Source of the DNA: DASPXY01 sp038227745 | GTDB lineage: Bacteria; Planctomycetota; Planctomycetia; Gemmatales; Gemmataceae | DNA: 21,242 nt | Direction of reading: 5' to 3' | NCBI GenBank assembly: GCA_038227745.1 | Contig: JBBRPS010000057.1 | Coordinates: 1 to 21,242, forward strand | Shown here: positions 1 through 5,993 of the stretch, piece by piece | Layout of the letters: every line of letters starts with the position of its first letter | Numbering within the stretch: the first letter of the stretch is position 1 | Notes under the pieces: model-generated | Database searches by the model: none | What the model was told of the DNA's origin: nothing | The model's input: only the letters and a program-made list of their open reading frames with translations | Made by a program: the position numbers and the translations under genes

Positions 1-265
1 CCGCGCTATCGATGTTGACCATGGGCGCCGACCGGATGCCGACGTCATCGTTGGCGCTCGGTACGGTGCCGGTGTTCCAGTTCAACGGATCCTCCCAGGA
101 GATGTGATCGCCGTCGCCGATCCAGGTGACGGCCGACGGCGTCGAGCGGTCCTCCAGGGTTTCCAGGCCGGGGCGACAGCGCTTCCGTCCGGAGGCTGGC
201 CGCGGACGGCCGGCGATGAGGGTGCGCAGGAAAGTCCAGCAGCGCCGCCAGGGCTTCGGGGACAT
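1..265 (-). CDS. N-terminus of a planctomycete surface/extracellular protein (partial, runs off left edge)
   Basis: The minus-strand frame from an ATG at 265 stays open to base 1, giving 88 codons. A good ribosome binding site (AAGGAG, 7 nt before the ATG) fixes the start. The peptide begins with a basic, Arg-rich leader holding a short hydrophobic patch (TFLRTLIAG). It continues with GLETLEDRSTPSAV at about residues 33-46, matching the planctomycete N-terminal LExLExRxxPS motif found on large exported proteins. It then reads WIGDGD...WEDPLNWNTGTVPSANDDV, a pattern I associate with beta-rich, repetitive surface or polymorphic proteins. A weak TATACC -10-like box lies about 50 nt upstream (315-320). 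Export and cell-surface location are inferred; enzymatic function cannot be told from 88 residues. The 918-residue protein at 11938 carries a related leader. Confidence 0.75.
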   Translation of the reverse strand, partial: MSPKPWRRCWTFLRTLIAGRPRPASGRKRCRPGLETLEDRSTPSAVTWIGDGDHISWEDPLNWNTGTVPSANDDVGIRSAPMVNIDSA

Positions 266-649
266 GAGCGGGCTCCTTCGCTGAGAAGAAAGATCGGGCG
301 CAGGACTGGCGCCGGGTATACGCCCGGGCTCCACGGGGCAGTCACTGACGCCCTGCACGGGCTACAGACCCCAAGAACAGGGGACAGCGGCAGACCGTGC
401 AAGAAGTTCGATTCTTCCCAAGTATGCCGCCCGAGGCAAGAGCTTTTCCGATTTTTCCACGAAACGGATCCGGAACGTGGGACGACGGACCGGCGCCAGC
501 GGCATGTGTGCTGCCGCCTCCGGCCTGGACCAGCAGCCTCGTCGCGGGTACTTTCCTTGCACCCGCCGGGCGGGAAAGGCCGATAATACCCCGCAGACAC
601 GTTCTCCCGACGTGTCCAGTTCTCGTAATTCCTCTCCCCAGAATCGCTT
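266..649. other. Divergent intergenic region, no gene seen
   Basis: This 384-base gap separates the leftward partial surface-protein gene from the rightward kinase gene. Open frames across it on both strands have poor composition (Arg/Pro-rich, no recognisable domain) and no convincing ribosome binding site, so I treat them as chance. It should hold both promoters. For the kinase I see only a poor candidate, TTGCAC at 557-562 with GATAAT at 582-587 and a 19-nt spacer. An inverted repeat lies at 596-616. Confidence 0.5.
596..616. promoter_or_regulatory. Inverted repeat in kinase leader, possible operator or 5'UTR hairpin
   Basis: GACACGT (596-602) and ACGTGTC (610-616) are perfect 7-nt inverted arms around a 7-nt spacer, 33 bases before the kinase ATG and just after a weak -10-like GATAAT (582-587). 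The size suits a dimeric repressor site or a small leader hairpin. A site of this size can also arise by chance in GC-rich DNA. Confidence 0.3.
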
Positions 650-1495
650 ATGCAGCCCTTGCCGAAAATTCCGGGCTACGAACTGCTGGCGCGGCTGGGC
701 GGCGGCCTTCTGACCTCCGTGTACACCGCCCGCGACCTGGGCGACGACACCACCTGCGCCGTCAAGCTGCTCCGCGCAGACTGGGAAGACCAGTCAACCG
801 CGGTCAAACTGCTCCAGCGCGAAGCCCGCGCCTGCCTTGCCGTGGCGCACCCCCACCTGGTGCGCCTGCGCAACGCCCACGTCACCCGGCCGCCGTACTT
901 CCTCGTGATGGAACTGCTCGGCGGCGAGTCGCTGCGGCGGCGACTGCGGCGCGACTACCGCCTGGACATGTCCACTTCCCTCTGGATCGCGCGCCAGACC
1001 ACTGAGGCCCTGGCGGCGCTGCACCGCGCCGGCTTCGTCCACGGCGACGTCAAGCCGGACAACATCCGCCTCGCCGGCGATGGCCACGCGGTCCTGATCG
1101 ACCTCGGCTTCGCGCACCGGCCGGGCGAGAACGCGGCGCTCCTCGAAGAGGGGTACGTGCTCGGCACCGTGAACTACCTGGCGCCGGAGTTGTGCGGCGA
1201 CGACCCGGTGGACGGCCCGGCCGCCGACGTGTTCAGTTTGGGGGTGACGCTGTTCGAGATGCTCGCGGGGCAACTGCCTTACCCGGCGGGGTCGGTCAAG
1301 CAGACGTTCCGCCGCCATCGCTCCGACCCGCCCATCGACCTCCGCCGCTTCGTCGCTTCTCTGCCGCCGGCGCTGGTGACCCTCGTCGAGCGCCTGCTGG
1401 CGCGCCGGCCCGCCGACCGTCCCCGGGCGACGCTGATGGTGCAGCAGCTCGTGGCGCTGGAGATCGCGGCGATCCGGCGGCGCCTCTCGGCGTGA
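650..1495 (+). CDS. Serine/threonine protein kinase, compact, non-RD type
   Basis: A 281-residue Hanks-type kinase made of little more than the catalytic domain. Visible landmarks are a glycine loop LGGGLLTSVY (about 16-25), VAIK-type Lys39 (CAVKLL), the alpha-C Glu58 (QREAR), the catalytic loop HGDVKPDN (131-138) with Asp133, Lys135 and Asn138, DLG (151-153) in place of DFG, the APE triplet (178-180), and the alpha-F Asp193 (AADVFSLG). The usual Arg before the catalytic Asp is Gly, so this is a non-RD kinase that need not depend on activation-loop phosphorylation. The glycine loop lacks its third Gly. It has no membrane segment, PASTA, WD40 or TPR extension, unlike many planctomycete kinases, so it is probably cytosolic. 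No Shine-Dalgarno sequence is seen before the ATG. Substrates are unknown and neighbours give no clue. Confidence 0.9.
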   Translation: MQPLPKIPGYELLARLGGGLLTSVYTARDLGDDTTCAVKLLRADWEDQSTAVKLLQREARACLAVAHPHLVRLRNAHVTRPPYFLVMELLGGESLRRRLRRDYRLDMSTSLWIARQTTEALAALHRAGFVHGDVKPDNIRLAGDGHAVLIDLGFAHRPGENAALLEEGYVLGTVNYLAPELCGDDPVDGPAADVFSLGVTLFEMLAGQLPYPAGSVKQTFRRHRSDPPIDLRRFVASLPPALVTLVERLLARRPADRPRATLMVQQLVALEIAAIRRRLSA

Positions 1496-1513
1496 AAGGG
1501 CAACCCGGCAAAC

Positions 1514-1533
1514 CCACGGGCCGCGCTCCGTGG
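1514..1533. terminator. Small hairpin between convergent genes
   Basis: CCACGG (1514-1519) pairs with CCGTGG (1528-1533) around an 8-nt loop in the 48-base gap where the kinase and ACT-protein genes converge. The position suits a bidirectional terminator. There is no T-run on either side, so an intrinsic terminator is only a weak call. Confidence 0.3.
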
Positions 1534-1543
1534 AGCTGGCCGC

Positions 1544-2035
1544 CTACTCGTTGAAATCATTCTCGGTCAAGAGGACGAAGCCTTGACGGTCCAGCATCTG
1601 GGCGGCGCCCTCGTGGTCCTCGACGTGCAGGGCCAGGGCGGGGCGGCCGTGCGGGCCGACCAGGATCGGGTAGGCGTAGTGGATGCTCAGCTCCGCCGTC
1701 AGCAGCGCCTTGCAGATCTGCAGCACCGGCTGCGTCCCCTCCGGCAACTGCACGACCAGCAGATCACTCTCGGCGAACTGCAGCCCCGCCTGCTGGAAGA
1801 CCTCCAGGGCCCGCTCCGGGTCGCTCAGCACGATGCGGATGATGGCGCAGTCGGCGGAATCGACGATCATCAGCGACACGATGCGGTTGTCGCTCGTCTC
1901 GAAGCGCCGGATCACGTTGAGCAGGTTGCCGAGGCGGTTCTCCACGAAGACGTTGAACTGGCGCACGCTCGGCCAGTCGCGGCCGCGTGCCGTGGAGAAA
2001 CCGACTTCGGAGCCTTCGTCACCGCCGAAACTCAT
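1544..2035 (-). CDS. Tandem ACT-domain protein
   Basis: A 163-residue protein with two ACT-like beta-alpha-beta modules, at about 25-94 (QFNVFVENRLGNLLNVIRRF, then IVSLMIVDSADCAIIRIVL) and about 96-160 (a degenerate second copy). ACT pairs bind small ligands, usually amino acids, and stand-alone tandem ACT proteins act as metabolic sensors. From memory, similar planctomycete proteins are often mislabelled as an acetolactate synthase subunit. I chose the ATG at 2035: AAGGGA sits 8 nt upstream, and a sigma-70 promoter at 2060-2089 would overlap the coding sequence if the more distal in-frame ATG at 2095 were used. The gene is monocistronic. The ligand is unknown. Confidence 0.8.
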   Translation of the reverse strand: MSFGGDEGSEVGFSTARGRDWPSVRQFNVFVENRLGNLLNVIRRFETSDNRIVSLMIVDSADCAIIRIVLSDPERALEVFQQAGLQFAESDLLVVQLPEGTQPVLQICKALLTAELSIHYAYPILVGPHGRPALALHVEDHEGAAQMLDRQGFVLLTENDFNE

Positions 2036-2059
2036 GAGAAGTCCCTTTCTGAAAGCTTC

Positions 2060-2089
2060 AGTATACGGCAGGACTTCCGCTCGGGTCAA
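2060..2089 (-). promoter_or_regulatory. Sigma-70-type promoter for the ACT-domain gene
   Basis: On the minus strand TTGACC (2084-2089) and TATACT (2060-2065) are separated by 18 bases, close to the vegetative consensus. Transcription should begin near 2053, giving a leader of roughly 18 nt that contains the AAGGGA ribosome binding site. Confidence 0.7.
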
Positions 2090-2194
2090 TTCCATATCGG
2101 GGCCGACGCGCTACCGTGGAGGCCGCTCTCAACCCCCTGAAGAGTAGCGACTTCTGCTCGCTGGCGGGTATGGGGATGAGCGGTACACGGGCGT

Positions 2195-2271
2195 GGCGGC
2201 GGCGGAGTGGGCTTGCCGTTTCGCACGCTCCACAGCCAGCGCGCGAAACGGCAAGCCCACTCCCCGCCGCC
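2195..2271. repeat. Intergenic palindrome, about 29-bp arms
   Basis: The left arm (2195-2224) and right arm (2243-2271) are inverted copies centred on an 18-nt loop. The inner 21 bases pair perfectly (core GTGGGCTTGCCGTTTCGC); only the outer GGC-rich end is imperfect. It lies between the 3' end of the aldolase gene and the promoter of the ACT gene, so it could terminate the aldolase transcript. Its size also resembles REP or MITE-type dispersed palindromes. Confidence 0.75.
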
Positions 2272-2322
2272 GGGAAACTATCGAGAGGCCCCGCAAACCT
2301 TTCCGCGCCCGGAGCCACGGCC

Positions 2323-3213
2323 TCAACCGCGGCGCAGCAAGCCCGCCTCTTCCAGCGCCGCCCGCATCTTCGCCTGCTTCTCCGGCGACAGCGGGCCGAC
2401 CGGCGAACGACTCGGGCCGATCGACAGTCCCAGCAAGGCGAGCGCCGCCTTGACGCCGCCGGGCGCCGTCCCCAGCGTCAGGCTCAACCGCACCGGGTTC
2501 AGCCGCCGCTGCGCCGCCTGCGCCGCCGCGTGGTCGCCGCGCACCGCCGCCTCGTAAATGTCCACCACCAGCCGCGGCGCCACGTTCGCCGTCGCCGGCA
2601 CCGCCCCGCGCGCCCCAAAGATCAGCGCCTGGTAAATGAGCGTATCGCGACCCTGCAAGACGCTGAAGCGGTCCGGCACGACGCGGATGTACTCGTTCGT
2701 GTTCTGCAGGTCGCCGCTCGAATCCTTGATGCCCAGGATGTTCGGGACCTGGGCCAGGCGCGCCACGGTGTCCACGTCGATCTTGACGCCGCCGCAGGTG
2801 CCCGGGTTGTTGTAAAGGATGACTGGCAGCGACGTGTTCTCGGCGATGCGGCGGTAATGGTCGAAGATCTCCTGCTGCGACGGGTTGATGAAATAGGGCG
2901 TGATGACCGAGACGCCGTCCACGCCCTCCTTCTCGGCCATGCGCGTCAGACGGATCGCCTCGCGCGTCGTCTCCGCCCCGGTGCCGGCGAACACGGGGAC
3001 GCGACCGCGGACGTGCGCGACCGTCGTCGCGATCACCTCCTGCTTCTCGCGCTCGTCGAGGGCGTAGAACTCGCTGTTCGTGCCCAGGACGAAGACGCCG
3101 TGGACGCCCTGGGCGATGAGGTGATCCAGGTACCACTTGAGGCGCGGCAGATCCAGGTCCTCGTTGGCCTGCATCGGCGTCGCGACGGGGGGGATGATGC
3201 CTTTGAGCTGCAT
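2323..3213 (-). CDS. Dihydrodipicolinate synthase / N-acetylneuraminate lyase family aldolase
   Basis: A 296-residue class I aldolase with the TIM-barrel layout of the DapA/NanA superfamily. It opens with MQLKGIIPPVATPM, the canonical family N-terminus, so the start is secure. Key residues are GTNSE (44-48, where DapA has GTTGE), a Tyr in TPYF (107), the catalytic Tyr134 in LYNNPG, and the Schiff-base Lys163 in GIKDSSGD. The Thr-to-Asn and Thr-to-Ser changes in the GTTGE motif and the lack of lysine-pathway neighbours leave the substrate open: DapA proper, a sugar-acid aldolase such as KDG aldolase, or a sialic-acid lyase relative. The start codon directly abuts a heptamer-repeat element and has no Shine-Dalgarno sequence. 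Its open frame also continues upstream through that repeat, but this part is not coding by appearance. Confidence 0.85.
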   Translation of the reverse strand: MQLKGIIPPVATPMQANEDLDLPRLKWYLDHLIAQGVHGVFVLGTNSEFYALDEREKQEVIATTVAHVRGRVPVFAGTGAETTREAIRLTRMAEKEGVDGVSVITPYFINPSQQEIFDHYRRIAENTSLPVILYNNPGTCGGVKIDVDTVARLAQVPNILGIKDSSGDLQNTNEYIRVVPDRFSVLQGRDTLIYQALIFGARGAVPATANVAPRLVVDIYEAAVRGDHAAAQAAQRRLNPVRLSLTLGTAPGGVKAALALLGLSIGPSRSPVGPLSPEKQAKMRAALEEAGLLRRG

Positions 3214-3373
3214 AGTTGTCAGTTGCCAGTTGTCAGTTGTCAGTTGCCAGCTAAGAATTAAACCACAAAGCTCACAAAGACCACAAAAAATGTCAGAGAA
3301 ATGCCAGAGAAAGCACCCTCCTGCAATTCTCTGTGGTCTTTGTGAGCTTTGTGGTTCAATTCTTCTGACAACT
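3214..3373. repeat. Palindromic MITE-like element with heptamer tandem repeats, filling the intergenic gap
   Basis: Three parts are visible. Five tandem heptamers (AGTTGTC or AGTTGCC) lie at 3214-3248, directly against the aldolase ATG. A long stem follows, with left arm 3255-3285 and right arm 3332-3362 (30 of 31 bases complementary; core CACAAAGCTCACAAAGACCAC), whose loop contains a nested CAGAGAA/TTCTCTG hairpin (3305-3311 and 3327-3333). One heptamer in inverted orientation (GACAACT, 3367-3373) lies on the far side. The element occupies almost all of the space between the M50 gene stop (3378-3380) and the aldolase start (3213). Its AT-rich composition stands out from the surrounding GC-rich DNA. 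No transposase is present, so it is either a non-autonomous element or a dispersed repeat. Confidence 0.85.
3257..3286 (-). promoter_or_regulatory. Promoter-like sequence inside the palindromic element
   Basis: On the minus strand TTGTGG (3281-3286) and TTTAAT (3257-3262) are 18 bases apart and point toward the aldolase gene, with a predicted start about 40 nt before its ATG. It is a reasonable match in the only AT-rich stretch nearby. It may be an outward promoter supplied by the repeat. Confidence 0.3.
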
Positions 3374-3377
3374 GCGG

Positions 3378-5873
3378 TTACATCAGACCGAGGTCGAACG
3401 TCTGCGAGATCGACCGCCACGCCCACCACGCGAGGCTGCGGTACTCGACGTGGATCTTGACCTGCCCCATCGTGCCGGGCGCGATGCTCGGGTCGGGGTT
3501 GAGGAAGTCGATGCCGACCAGGTAGACCTGTGTCTGCGGCTCGACCACGGGCTGCGAGCTGAACGACGTCGAGCCGGCGCCCGTGTTGATGCCCTGGCGC
3601 TGCAGCTCCCGCCACGCCTGCACCCGCGCCTCCGACGCCGGCTTGATCGCCAGGAAGCCGCCGCCCCGGCTCGACAGCGCCAGCGGCACCTCCTTCGCCT
3701 CCGCCGACGGCAGGTGCGTCACCCGCCCCGTCCACGTCTTCGTGTCCAGGCCGCGCACCCGAATCGTCACGTCCAGCTCCTCGTGGCGCTTCTTCTTCTT
3801 CCGCAGGTCGTCGCGCACCAGCTCGTAGTCGGCCGGCGGCAGCGGCACCAGGAGCCGCAGCTTCGTCGGGTCGCCGATGTGGCAGAACGGCGTCTCCAGG
3901 TCCCACATCTTGCCGATGTCATCGAGCTTCGGCAGGCCGATGACGACGCCGCCGCGCGGCGCCCGCACGAGCAGCTTCTTGCGCAGCTCCGCGATCGTCT
4001 CCAGCCGGGTGCGGGCGCTCTCGCGCTCGCCCTCCGCCTCGCGGCGCTTCTTCTCCAGCTGCTTGGACTCTTCGGGGCTCGTGGTCCGGGTCTTGAGGCG
4101 CTCGTAGTCCTTCGCGAGCGTGGTGTTGTGCTGCAGGATGCTCTGTGCCTTGATCTTCTGCTCCTCCAGGGCCTGGCTGGCGAACTCGGCAAGGATGGTG
4201 CCGGCCTGGACGCGCTGCCCCTCCTCGACGGCGATGCGCTGGAGCCGGCCGGGCACCACCACGGGCACCTTCTCCATCGCGCCGGGCTGCACCTGCACCA
4301 GGCCCGCCTGCCGGACGCGGCTGACGGGCAGGGGGAGCACAAAAAAGGCCAGCAGCAGGGCCGCGGCGATGCAGGCGGTGACCGTCACTCGTACGCTTTT
4401 CATGTCGGGGAGCCTTCCGCGCTTGTGGATGTTCTTGCCCAACCGGAAGAGCGGCCAGCCGACCATCGAGCCGAGCGCCAGCAGCGCCAGCATGTTGCTG
4501 ATGATCTCCAGGCCGTACGGCTTGAGGAACGTGGACATGAACCGCAGGATGACGAATGTCACCACCCAGCGGTAGACGTAACTCACGACGGCGTAGCTCA
4601 CGAACAGGATCCGCCGCCACAGTTCCATGTAGGGCTCGGGCTGCACCTCGACGCCCAGGCAGTAATCCATCATCAGGCGCGACAGGTAGCGGTTCGAGCG
4701 GTCGCGCAGGTTCGGGATCTCCAGCCAGTCCGCGAGGATGTAGTAGCCGTCGTAGCGCATCAGCGGGTTGCCGTTGAATAGCACGGTGCTGACGCTGCAC
4801 ACCACCATCAGGCTCAGGCTGAGGTAGTTGATGAACGGCTGGCTGGGCGTGTTCCACCACACGAACGTCGCGATGGCCGCGATCATCAGCTCGACGTAGA
4901 TGCCGGCGAAGCTGATGAGGATGCGCTGCCACTTGCTTGGCAGCGTCCAGGCGTCGGAGACGTTGCAGTACATGCACGGCGAGAAGCACAGGAACAAAAA
5001 GCCCATCTCGTGGACCTCGCCGCCGAACAGCTTGCAGCTCAGGCCGTGGCCGAACTCGTGGATGACCTTCACGATCCCCAGCGACAGCCACAGGTACATC
5101 ACCGTCTTGAAGCTGAAGAACTCGTGGTACGACGGCAAGCGCTCCAGAAAGGTGGAGAAGTGCGTCAGTACCAGGCCGACCGCCGCCAGCATCACGAGGA
5201 GACTGAGGACCAGCAGCCCCATCGTCTTGAGGATGAGGCGGACGACGCCCCAGACCGCCCAGGTGCGGACGGTGAAGTTGAGCCAGGATAGGGTGCCCTC
5301 GCTGACCAACGAGACGTCGGCGCTGGCGACGCGGGTGGCGGCGAGGCCGACGCCGGCGAGGAGCAGCAGGACGGTGAACGTCCAGAAGGCGACCGTCTCG
5401 GCGCTGCGGAGGGCGGGCAGCAGCCGGCCGAGCATCCAGCCGAGCAGCTTCTCCGGGTCGAAGACGGGGATCTTGATGTAGAGGATGTTGGTCAGCATCT
5501 GCAGGATCTCCGAGCGGCGGCGCTTTTTGCGGCGGTCGAAGAGCTGCTTGCCGGCCTGCGGCGACTCGTTCTGCGCCAGGCCGGCGGTCAGGAGCTGCTG
5601 GCCGAACTGCTCGAGGTCTTCCAGGGTGAGGCGGTCGGGGCGGAAGCGCTGCTCGAACGCCTTCTGGGCGTCATCGAGGGTGTGCGTGCCGTCCATCAGC
5701 CGGATCAGGAAGTGCTCCTGTTCCTTGAAGCGGTAGTAGCGCAGGCTGACCGGGTCCTTGATGACGTAGTAGGTCCGGCCCTCGTATTTCTGCGGCGTGA
5801 TGCCGAGGTCGGGGCGCACGTGCAGGCGGACCTTCTTGCGGCGCTCGAGGTCACTGGCGGGAGTTTCCGGCAT
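3378..5873 (-). CDS. PqqD-like / M50 site-2 protease / HlyD adaptor fusion membrane protein
   Basis: An 831-residue protein; third and last gene of the adaptor cluster. Residues about 30-100 (YYVIKDPVSLRYYRF, then LMDGTHTLDDAQKAFEQRF) look like a PqqD/RRE-type winged helix that binds peptides. After a basic stretch (113-120) come several membrane segments (about 158-180, 215-237, 257-271, 318-340, 350-366, 421-445, 458-475, 497-517). The M50 zinc site is HEFGH at 272-276 and NGNPLMRYDG at 367-376, where Asp375 is the third ligand. Residues about 523-831 form a membrane-fusion-protein module: a lipoyl-like half (VPGRLQRIAVEEGQRVQAGTILAEF), a charged coiled coil (about 567-632), the second lipoyl half (LLVRAPRGGVVIGLP) and a beta barrel. 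I chose the ATG at 5873, with GGGAA about 8 nt upstream. Such fusions are usually annotated as M50 or HlyD proteins; a role in peptide cleavage and export is inferred. YydH-like peptide metalloproteases are the nearest relatives I can name. Confidence 0.85.
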   Translation of the reverse strand: MPETPASDLERRKKVRLHVRPDLGITPQKYEGRTYYVIKDPVSLRYYRFKEQEHFLIRLMDGTHTLDDAQKAFEQRFRPDRLTLEDLEQFGQQLLTAGLAQNESPQAGKQLFDRRKKRRRSEILQMLTNILYIKIPVFDPEKLLGWMLGRLLPALRSAETVAFWTFTVLLLLAGVGLAATRVASADVSLVSEGTLSWLNFTVRTWAVWGVVRLILKTMGLLVLSLLVMLAAVGLVLTHFSTFLERLPSYHEFFSFKTVMYLWLSLGIVKVIHEFGHGLSCKLFGGEVHEMGFLFLCFSPCMYCNVSDAWTLPSKWQRILISFAGIYVELMIAAIATFVWWNTPSQPFINYLSLSLMVVCSVSTVLFNGNPLMRYDGYYILADWLEIPNLRDRSNRYLSRLMMDYCLGVEVQPEPYMELWRRILFVSYAVVSYVYRWVVTFVILRFMSTFLKPYGLEIISNMLALLALGSMVGWPLFRLGKNIHKRGRLPDMKSVRVTVTACIAAALLLAFFVLPLPVSRVRQAGLVQVQPGAMEKVPVVVPGRLQRIAVEEGQRVQAGTILAEFASQALEEQKIKAQSILQHNTTLAKDYERLKTRTTSPEESKQLEKKRREAEGERESARTRLETIAELRKKLLVRAPRGGVVIGLPKLDDIGKMWDLETPFCHIGDPTKLRLLVPLPPADYELVRDDLRKKKKRHEELDVTIRVRGLDTKTWTGRVTHLPSAEAKEVPLALSSRGGGFLAIKPASEARVQAWRELQRQGINTGAGSTSFSSQPVVEPQTQVYLVGIDFLNPDPSIAPGTMGQVKIHVEYRSLAWWAWRSISQTFDLGLM

Positions 5874-5887
5874 GCGACGATTCCCAC

Positions 5888-5977
5888 TACGTTTAGCCGC
5901 TACGTTTAGCCGCGAGCCTCGGGCGAGCGCGCTCGCCCCCCGCGTAGCGGGATCTGGCTCACCGCTCGCGGCTAAAC
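5888..5977. repeat. Intergenic palindrome with duplicated arm
   Basis: GTTTAGCCGCGAGC (5904-5917) is matched by its perfect inverse at 5964-5977. The left end is duplicated: TACGTTTAGCCGC occurs back to back at 5888-5900 and 5901-5913. The middle contains a second self-complementary core, GCGAGCGCGCTCGC (near 5924-5937). It lies in the 120-base gap between the WD40-adaptor stop and the M50-adaptor start. I recall similar 'TTTAGCCGCGAGC' sequences as dispersed repeats in Gemmata-type genomes, but cannot check this. Confidence 0.75.
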
Positions 5978-5993
5978 AATCAACGGTGATCAA

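Noticed and set aside
547..560. Sigma-54-like GG-N10-GC (ending CCTTGC) before the kinase
   Set aside because: Only the GG and TTGC core match the consensus, no enhancer site is visible, and a match of this quality is expected by chance in GC-rich DNA.
82..600. Overlapping frames on both strands in the left intergenic region
   Set aside because: They lack ribosome binding sites and protein-like composition. The first part is covered by the real surface-protein gene in another frame.
3214..3906. Upstream in-frame extension of the aldolase through the repeat and into the antisense of the M50 gene
   Set aside because: The aldolase family N-terminus is exactly at 3213; the extension is translated repeat and antisense sequence.
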